Source: Clostridiales bacterium UBA929 (GTDB lineage: Bacteria; Bacillota; Clostridia; Oscillospirales; UBA929). Taken from it: DNA of 7,882 bases. The notes beneath the pieces are model-generated. The model was not told where the DNA came from and made no database searches. It worked only from the letters and a program-made list of their open reading frames with translations. The translations under genes and the position numbers were made by a program. The stretch lies in NCBI GenBank assembly GCA_002293625.1, contig DBDP01000141.1, positions 1 through 7,882 on the forward strand. The letters are read 5' to 3'. Positions 1-5,095 of this stretch are shown here, piece after piece. How positions within the stretch are numbered: position 1 is the stretch's first letter; every line of letters starts with the position of its first letter.

Positions 1-767
1 CCCGTTGCGCCGGGGACGTCGGGGCAGTCCATACCGGCGCAGCGCCCGATCCCTTTCAGCAAATTAACGGCGGCGACCATACAACCCTTTACGCCGTACC
101 GTTCGGATATCGGGGGTAAAGACGGCTTTTTACCCTGTCCCCAAATCCATATGGCATTCGCCGCGTATCCTTTGTCTTTTAGGATTTCATAACTGCGCTC
201 CATCAGGCGCCGTATATCCGGCTCCGCAGGCAGATAATCTCCCGCGCGGCGTCCCAATATATCATGCGGCGGCGTGATTTTACCGTCTGCCGCCAAGTCT
301 TTCGCAATCAGCAGACAACGGTAGCTCACGCCGGGATAAAAGCGCAGGCTCTCGCTTCCCAGTTCTTTATCGATAAGCGTGATGACCGACCGCGCGTCCT
401 CGTCGCTGATGTCGCCAGCGCTGTGGTCTTTTACAATCAGATCTTCATACGCGCCGTCACCTCCCAGCGTTACCAAACTGGCGCGGAATGCCGTTTCGCC
501 GTCCCGCATGGGGATTCCCATCGCGGCGGCTTCCAGCGGAGCGCGTCCTGTGAGAACCTTTCGGGGGGCATAACCCAAAATCGAGAGGTTCGCCGCGTCG
601 CTCCCCGGGTCTATCCCTTGCGGAATCGTTTTAACACGGCTGATCTCACTGATAGCCGCGAGAGCGTTGATGTGTTCGAGCTTCGCCGCCTCAAACGGTG
701 TTTTTCCGTCCAGCGCCGGAATAGACCAGTCAGCGCCTCCGTCGGGTACAAGTATAAAATATTTCAT
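1..767 (-). CDS. apgM: Archaeal-type cofactor-independent phosphoglycerate mutase (ApgM), 3' end outside window
   Basis: It interconverts 3- and 2-phosphoglycerate in glycolysis and gluconeogenesis in the cytoplasm, without 2,3-bisphosphoglycerate. The first 255 residues of a family usually near 400 are present; the frame is open at the left edge. Seen: an N-terminal metal-binding motif VPDGG (residues 7-11, D9), the alkaline-phosphatase-superfamily nucleophile region PGSDAANLSILGY (54-66, probable nucleophile S56), FYPGVSYR (143-150), and the strongly typical WIWGQGKKPS (207-216) with VPGATG at the cut end. These blocks match ApgM rather than the larger bacterial GpmI. From memory of the family, the residue after YR is often His; here it is Cys151. 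The ATG at 767-765 has GGAGG at 777-773, five bases upstream. A terminator lies just upstream and an overlapping promoter (818-846) probably drives the gene. The family assignment is firm; the activity is inferred. Confidence 0.93.
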   Translation of the reverse strand, partial: MKYFILVPDGGADWSIPALDGKTPFEAAKLEHINALAAISEISRVKTIPQGIDPGSDAANLSILGYAPRKVLTGRAPLEAAAMGIPMRDGETAFRASLVTLGGDGAYEDLIVKDHSAGDISDEDARSVITLIDKELGSESLRFYPGVSYRCLLIAKDLAADGKITPPHDILGRRAGDYLPAEPDIRRLMERSYEILKDKGYAANAIWIWGQGKKPSLPPISERYGVKGCMVAAVNLLKGIGRCAGMDCPDVPGAT

Positions 768-777
768 AAGGACCTCC

Positions 778-816
778 AAAAAAGAACGTCACGACGGGGA
801 ATAACCCGCCGTGACG
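778..816 (-). terminator. Intrinsic terminator after tspO, abutting the apgM ribosome binding site
   Basis: Read on the minus strand, a 12-bp stem (816-805 with 798-787, one G-U pair) closes a 6-base loop and is followed directly by TTCTTTTTT (786-778). It starts 31 bases after the tspO stop codon. The T-tract runs straight into GGAGG, the apgM ribosome binding site, so the hairpin base is only 19 bases from the apgM ATG. In the other direction no T-run follows, so it acts for minus-strand transcripts only. It should stop read-through from tspO. Confidence 0.88.
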
Positions 817-817
817 T

Positions 818-846
818 ATTGTACCAAAAACGCGGCAAAAATACAA
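818..846 (-). promoter_or_regulatory. Probable extended -10 promoter for apgM
   Basis: On the minus strand TACAAT (823-818) is preceded by TGG, making a TGn extended -10. A 17-base spacer separates it from a weak -35, TTGTAT (846-841). The -35 lies next to the tspO stop codon. The predicted start point near 811-812 falls inside the first arm of the terminator hairpin. A transcript from this promoter would therefore lack about four bases of the stem. The sequence match is seen; activity is inferred. Confidence 0.6.
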
Positions 847-847
847 G

Positions 848-1303
848 TTAATTCATCAGACAAACCCCAATATTCAAATACGCCAAATACCCCGACCAAG
901 CGCAGCAGGGGAGCAGGAGCTTCCGCGCCCTTTCCGAAACCGGCCGGAGTAACTTCATCGAGTGCAGCCATACCCCGGTTAAAAGCAGCAGAATAATCGC
1001 TCCGGCGAGTTTCGCGTCGAGCCGGAAGAACATCACAGGCCACGCGAAGATCAACGCGAGTGAGACGTAAAACGCCGTTATCACCTTGCGCCCGTCTTCG
1101 GTTTCATGATCGGCGTACCTCGCGGCCGACACAGAGAGCAGCAGAACGATCGCCCAACCCACAGGAATCAACCCAATAGGCGGGAACAAAAACGGCGTTT
1201 TCAGCTTCGCGAATTCTTCCCCTATCCGAAGCGTAAACAGGCTGGCTAAGAACCCTGTCGCCGCAGCCAGCAAATAGTGAAGCGCCGCCCGTTTCCCCGA
1301 CAT
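848..1303 (-). CDS. tspO: TspO/MBR family membrane protein
   Basis: The family comprises five-helix membrane proteins (tryptophan-rich sensory protein, peripheral benzodiazepine receptor) that bind porphyrins and sterol-like ligands; the bacterial role is usually stress or tetrapyrrole related. The product has 151 residues, close to the usual 150-170. Hydrophobic segments fall near 8-26, 43-61, 74-94, 97-117 and 127-149. Diagnostic parts are FPPIGLIPVGW (40-50), AWPVMFF (87-93) and the C-terminal LLLP...W...LAYLN block (129-144). It is tryptophan-poor (four Trp), and the usual Gln and Asn of the third helix read Ser81 and Ile85. The start was set at ATG 1303-1301 because GGGAGGT (1317-1311) lies seven bases upstream; the 29 upstream in-frame codons have no site of their own. 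A 100-bp gap separates it from hprK and no good promoter is visible there, so it may be read from the hprK transcript. A strong terminator follows. Ligand and role here are unknown. Confidence 0.82.
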   Translation of the reverse strand: MSGKRAALHYLLAAATGFLASLFTLRIGEEFAKLKTPFLFPPIGLIPVGWAIVLLLSVSAARYADHETEDGRKVITAFYVSLALIFAWPVMFFRLDAKLAGAIILLLLTGVWLHSMKLLRPVSERARKLLLPCCAWSGYLAYLNIGVCLMN

Positions 1304-1403
1304 AAAAAATACCTCCCGAAGCCCTGTCTCTGTGGGGACAAGGTCGTTTGGTACATGTGTATGAAGTTGTTGGACAAAGTATGCGAACACGGAATTTTTG
1401 CTC

Positions 1404-2345
1404 TTATCTCTCTTGTTCTTCGAAATATCGGTTTATCCGGTCATTGAACTCTTTCGCGGCGTTGTAGCCGAGCTTTTTATGGCGGTTGTTCATCGCGGCA
1501 ACCTCGATGATGACGGCGAGGTTGCGCCCGGGCTTCACCGGGACGGTCAATGACGGAACACTGACGTCCAGCAGGGTAGTAGTCATTTCGTCCAACCCCA
1601 TGCGGTCGTAATGCTTCGTTTCGTCCCATAGCTCAAGGTTGATGATGAGGTCAATCTTCTCAGTCAGCTTCACAGCGCCCATGCCGAAGATACGGCGCAC
1701 GTCTACAACGCCGATGCCGCGTAGCTCAATGTAGTGCCGGATCATCTCCGGCGCGCTGCCAATAAGCGACTTAGCCGAAACCTTCTTAATCTCGACGGCG
1801 TCATCCGCGATCAGGCGGTGGCCGCGTTTCACCAGCTCAATGGCCGTTTCGCTCTTACCGACGCCGGAATTACCCAGCAGCAAAACGCCCTCGCCGTACA
1901 CCTCCACAAGCACACCGTGCCGTGTAATCCGTTGCGCGAGCGATACCTTCAGCGACGCGATCATCGCGCTGACGAGATACGCGGTGGACTCCTGCGAACG
2001 CAGAAGTGGTATGCCGTGCTCCGCCGCCATTTCGGCGCATTCGCCGCACGGCTCGATCCCCCGCGAGAGAATCAAGGCGGGGATGCGTTTGCTCATCAGC
2101 TTCTCAAAGCTCTTACGCCGCTTTTCGGGGGTAAATTTATTCACAAAGGTGGTTTCCACCTTACCAATTACCTGCAGACGCGAGGCGTCGAAATAATCAA
2201 AGAACCCGGCAAGCTGTAAACCCGGACGGTTTACGTCGTCGGTCACGATTTTGATATCCCCGATGTTCTCCGGCGCGTAAATTGTCTCTAGGTTAAACTC
2301 TTCAATCAGCGACGTTAAGGGAACCGAATAGAGATTATGTTCCAC
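1404..2345 (-). CDS. hprK: HPr kinase/phosphorylase
   Basis: This bifunctional cytoplasmic enzyme phosphorylates HPr on Ser46 using ATP or pyrophosphate and removes the phosphate by phosphorolysis, setting carbon catabolite repression through CcpA and PTS activity. The length, 313 residues, is normal. Residues 1-130 form the N-terminal domain. The catalytic domain carries a Walker A motif GNSGVGKS (158-165), RHGVLVEVYG (142-151), the ADDAVE segment (180-185), the signature ELRGIGVVDVRRIFG (207-221) and the K-loop region PVKPGRN (269-275). No key residue is visibly missing. The start is GTG (2345-2343) with AGGAG at 2358-2354, eight bases upstream. The response regulator ends just upstream: its stop codon TAG (2359-2357) is part of this ribosome binding site, so the two are almost certainly cotranscribed and coupled. 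The HPr gene is not in the window. Confidence 0.97.
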   Translation of the reverse strand: MEHNLYSVPLTSLIEEFNLETIYAPENIGDIKIVTDDVNRPGLQLAGFFDYFDASRLQVIGKVETTFVNKFTPEKRRKSFEKLMSKRIPALILSRGIEPCGECAEMAAEHGIPLLRSQESTAYLVSAMIASLKVSLAQRITRHGVLVEVYGEGVLLLGNSGVGKSETAIELVKRGHRLIADDAVEIKKVSAKSLIGSAPEMIRHYIELRGIGVVDVRRIFGMGAVKLTEKIDLIINLELWDETKHYDRMGLDEMTTTLLDVSVPSLTVPVKPGRNLAVIIEVAAMNNRHKKLGYNAAKEFNDRINRYFEEQER

Positions 2346-2359
2346 AGGCGTGTCTCCTA
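2343..2359 (-). promoter_or_regulatory. Ribosome binding site of hprK overlapping the upstream stop codon
   Basis: On the minus strand TAGGAGA (2359-2353) contains both the TAG stop of the response regulator and the AGGAG site for hprK. The GTG start follows after eight bases. Ribosomes finishing the upstream gene end on the hprK site, which favours coupled translation and helps settle the GTG start. Confidence 0.85.
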
Positions 2360-3175
2360 AAACAAAGGTTTTCTTACAATATGCCGGGCGATTCGCTCAC
2401 GCAGGATGCGCGGTTCAAACGGCTTGACAATGAAGTCGCACGCCCCAAGAGCGACGGCGGACGATATGTTGTCAATCGTCCCGATTGCGGTGAGGATGAC
2501 TATAGGCGTATCCCGGTGTTCTTCAAAACTCCTGATAACGGGAATCAAGTCAAACCCGCTCAAATCTGGCATTTTGTAATCAAGCAGAAACAGCTCCGGT
2601 GTCACTTGGCGCAGAAGCGTCTCCAGCATGGTTGGCTTGCTCAGGGTAATGACTTTGTATGTGTCGCTTAATGCCGCCGTGATGGTATGGAGCATGACTG
2701 CGGCGTCGTCGACCGCCAAAACGCGCAGCTTGCGGGTTGCGTCTTCCTGCGCCATGCGTGAAATGACCGTCTTCAGCTTGGCTGTCCTCGACGGGATGTT
2801 TTGCAGCGGGGTGGTATAGTTAGGCTTGCTGCTGATGATCGCGTGGCGGATACGACCGCAAAGCGCGGTAAAATCCACCGCGAACGACACGGAATCTGCC
2901 GCGCTGCCCGATTCCAACACGTTCTTCAAAGCGCCGACCATTCGGTCACTGCCGAGAGACGTTAACAGGTCAGCCGCGTGTACCGTGATGTCTTTATCCG
3001 CCGAAGGTGTGGATATTGCGTCTATCAGCGACTTTTCGGAGTCGGTAAGCTCGCTTAATGAATCAAAGCACTCACCGACCGTCATTGACGGATTGTTTTC
3101 CGCAATGCCGCTGATATTGATGTTGTTTAGCCGCAGCAAAGACGCTAAATTGTATATTTGTGGTTCCTTCTTCAT
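2357..3175 (-). CDS. Response regulator with C-terminal receiver domain and unrecognised N-terminal domain
   Basis: This is a two-component signalling protein of 272 residues. The receiver domain is C-terminal (about 149-270) and looks fully active: acidic pair D156-D157, phosphoacceptor D199 in LLDYKMPDLSG, switch T229 in ILTA, and K251 in FIVKPF. The first 140 residues are predicted to be mostly helical, have no transmembrane segment or signal peptide, and match no output domain I know; no helix-turn-helix or catalytic motif is seen. The order is unusual, since receivers are normally N-terminal. It may act by protein-protein contact. The ATG at 3175-3173 has AGGAGGTG (3190-3183) seven bases upstream, and a strong promoter sits just before it. 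hprK follows after 11 bases. No histidine kinase is in the window. The receiver call is firm; its partner, and any link to HprK activity, are inference. Confidence 0.9.
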   Translation of the reverse strand: MKKEPQIYNLASLLRLNNINISGIAENNPSMTVGECFDSLSELTDSEKSLIDAISTPSADKDITVHAADLLTSLGSDRMVGALKNVLESGSAADSVSFAVDFTALCGRIRHAIISSKPNYTTPLQNIPSRTAKLKTVISRMAQEDATRKLRVLAVDDAAVMLHTITAALSDTYKVITLSKPTMLETLLRQVTPELFLLDYKMPDLSGFDLIPVIRSFEEHRDTPIVILTAIGTIDNISSAVALGACDFIVKPFEPRILRERIARHIVRKPLF

Positions 3176-3182
3176 TGATCCG

Positions 3183-3224
3183 CACCTCCTGCTCTATTGT
3201 AACGTATCCGTCCCGTGCCGTCAA
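3183..3224 (-). promoter_or_regulatory. Near-consensus sigma-70/sigma-A promoter for the response regulator-hprK operon
   Basis: Minus-strand TTGACG (3224-3219), a 17-base spacer and TACAAT (3201-3196) each match the sigma-A consensus at five of six positions. The -35 box contains the TGA stop codon of the upstream GTPase. The expected start point, about 3189-3191, lies at the ribosome binding site AGGAGGTG (3190-3183). The leader would be only about 14-16 bases, with the ribosome binding site at its very 5' end. I see no terminator between the GTPase and this gene, so read-through is also possible. Confidence 0.8.
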
Positions 3225-5095
3225 GCGTCAAAAACCGTTCCTGTCATGGCACTCCGCACCGCAAGGATATATCGCGCCCTGTCGAGAGGGTCAACGCCTC
3301 TTCTTGGGCGTGTTTTTTCAAACGGACACTCTTGATATCCCAATAGTTTTTGAGTCATTACACCCAGACCCGATGTTATAGACGCAAATATAACGGAGTA
3401 ATTCAACAGGGAGGCAAGCGGGATTCTTGCCGTAAGGGTAACGCCGCCGTTCTCGTCGTAGGATTGGTTTTCCGAAGTGCCGCGCATTTGGATGATGTCC
3501 CCGATGATCCGCCCGATATACTTCTCAGGAAAGGTTAGGCGTACCTCCATTACTGGCTCCAAAAGCACAGTGCCGGTGTTGCGCAAACCGTCCGCCAAAG
3601 CAAGCGGTGTCGCGACGGTAAAATCCAGCGGATGGGTGTGGATATGGTGATCCTCGCCGTCCACAAGCTCAATCAATGCGTCGGTGACCTCCCAACCCCT
3701 CGGTCCCTGCCTTAGCGATGGTTTTATCGACTGCTCCACCTGTTCGCGGTAACGGTAGGGGAGCCTGTCCGCTCCGGCGAGGCAGCGGTAGGTAATGCCG
3801 CTTCCCCTCGGCGCGGGCGTAATCTTGAACTTCAGAATCGCCCAGCAGGGTTTCGGCATGGTGTACGCGTCAAAGCCGAACGCGGCGCGGGCAGGCGTTT
3901 CTTTATACAGAATCTCGGGTTCGCCGAGGGTTACGGTAAGCCCGAACCGCTCTTCCATCAAGGCGGGCAGGGTTTCCATTTGAATCAGCCCCATCACGCG
4001 GAGCTGCGCCTCGCCGCCGGACAGCTCGACCTCCAGCGCGGGGTCTTCCGCCGAAAGCATTTCCAGCGCCGCTTTCAGCGCCGGTTTGTCGGCTTCGTTC
4101 AGCACTTCCACGCGGGCGGTCATCAGAGCCTTCGCGGTCACCCCGCGCGAAGCGCGGGACGGTAAACGTTCTCCGAAAACGTCGCCGGTTTTCGCGCCGC
4201 TTAATCCGTACACCAACCCTATCTCCCCGGCGGCCAGCGTTTTCGCGTCCTCCCACCGCCCGTCCCGCCGGGCGCGAATCAGCGAAACCTTATACAGGAC
4301 GCCGCGTATCGCGACCGATTCCCGCGTGTTCAATGTCCCGCCGTACAGCCTGACCGCGGCACCCCGCCCAAACATTTTATCATGGGTGACCGAAAAGACA
4401 ACGCCCGCGGCGTCCCCGGCGGCGTCTCCGGCGCATGGAACCAGGCGCGTAACCGCCTCCAGCAGTTCCGGCACACCCTCTCCCGTTTTCGCGCTGCCGA
4501 ACAAAATCGGCGGGGTTTTTGTGATGTGATCCCGCAATACGCCGTCTACGGTGTCCCTGTCTTCCGGCTCTCCGTTCAGATAACTGTTCATCAAGCCGTC
4601 GTCCAGCATTGCGGCAGTTTCGTAACGGTCGGCGTTGTAATCATACGCGCCGTTCCGCAGGGACTTGATCTGCGCCGCGACCTCGCCGGGACGCGCCGTA
4701 TCGCGGTCGCATTTGTTCACAAAAAACAGAAGCGGCAACTCGCCCGCTTCCGACAAGATCGTTTCTGTTCCCGCCTGAATGCCGTCCACAGCGGACACCA
4801 GCACGACGAGCGCGTCAGTCGCCCAAAAGGCGCGTTCCGCCTGCGAGAAGAAATCTGCGTGTCCGGGTGTGTCGATGATGTTGACGACCGTGCCGCCGAC
4901 GGTGACCGACGTGAAAGCGGCGCGGACCGAAATGCCCCGCGCCTTTTCCACAGCGAGGTCGTCCGTCTTGGCCGTTCCCTCGTCCACCGAGCCGACCGAG
5001 CGGATCGCTCCCGTTTCAAAGAGGATCCGTTCGGTCAGCGTTGTTTTCCCGGCGTCCACATGCGCCATGAAAGCGATGTTACATCTCAATGACAA
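3221..5095 (-). CDS. EF-G-like translational GTPase of the Tet(M)/Tet(O) ribosomal protection family, resistance role doubtful
   Basis: It is a soluble GTPase expected to act on the ribosome; relatives such as Tet(M) dislodge tetracycline. The length, 624 residues, is close to Tet(M) (639). G motifs: AHVDAGKT (11-18), RGIS (53-56, Ser where Tet(M) and EF-G have Thr, as in RF3), DTPGH (75-79), NKCD (127-130) and GSAK (200-203). Domains II-V follow at roughly 230-312, 322-392, 395-515 and 515-600. Tet(M)-like blocks include GWEVTD (467-472), GTVLLEP (508-514) and GYQECP (586-591). At the domain IV tip, where Tet(M) has Tyr-Tyr-Ser-Pro-Val-Ser, this protein has DHHIHT (482-487), so drug displacement is doubtful. 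A small GDAAGDAA repeat (223-230) links domains I and II. Start: TTG at 5095-5093 or 5089-5087, overlapping the GH94 3' end; both keep the first beta-strand, and no strong ribosome binding site is seen, so translation is probably coupled. Confidence 0.87.
   Translation of the reverse strand: MSLRCNIAFMAHVDAGKTTLTERILFETGAIRSVGSVDEGTAKTDDLAVEKARGISVRAAFTSVTVGGTVVNIIDTPGHADFFSQAERAFWATDALVVLVSAVDGIQAGTETILSEAGELPLLFFVNKCDRDTARPGEVAAQIKSLRNGAYDYNADRYETAAMLDDGLMNSYLNGEPEDRDTVDGVLRDHITKTPPILFGSAKTGEGVPELLEAVTRLVPCAGDAAGDAAGVVFSVTHDKMFGRGAAVRLYGGTLNTRESVAIRGVLYKVSLIRARRDGRWEDAKTLAAGEIGLVYGLSGAKTGDVFGERLPSRASRGVTAKALMTARVEVLNEADKPALKAALEMLSAEDPALEVELSGGEAQLRVMGLIQMETLPALMEERFGLTVTLGEPEILYKETPARAAFGFDAYTMPKPCWAILKFKITPAPRGSGITYRCLAGADRLPYRYREQVEQSIKPSLRQGPRGWEVTDALIELVDGEDHHIHTHPLDFTVATPLALADGLRNTGTVLLEPVMEVRLTFPEKYIGRIIGDIIQMRGTSENQSYDENGGVTLTARIPLASLLNYSVIFASITSGLGVMTQKLLGYQECPFEKTRPRRGVDPLDRARYILAVRSAMTGTVFDA

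Noticed and set aside
264..851. A 195-codon plus-strand open frame over apgM and the terminator.
   Set aside because: It lies opposite conserved ApgM motifs, has an Arg-rich composition without recognisable domains, and runs through the terminator hairpin.
1322..1343. A 7-bp stem with an 8-base loop (one G-U) between hprK and tspO, possibly a terminator.
   Set aside because: No T-tract follows it directly on the minus strand; the T-run comes only after the tspO ribosome binding site. It may be chance or weak leader structure.
1304..1390. N-terminal extension of tspO by 29 codons.
   Set aside because: The extension has no TspO homology or ribosome binding site, while GGGAGGT is correctly placed for the ATG at 1303.
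1344..1403. A separate promoter for tspO.
   Set aside because: The best boxes (CATACT or CATACA with TTCGCA-like -35) match poorly or at wrong spacing, so I did not call one.
4406..4429. Short tandem repeat coding GDAAGDAA in the GTPase.
   Set aside because: Only two units in a linker between domains; most likely minor drift in a G+C-rich stretch.
5066..5084. ATG starts for the GTPase at 5084 or 5068.
   Set aside because: The ATG at 5084 is out of frame and followed by TAA. The ATG at 5068 would remove the beta-strand just before AHVDAGKT, which all relatives keep.
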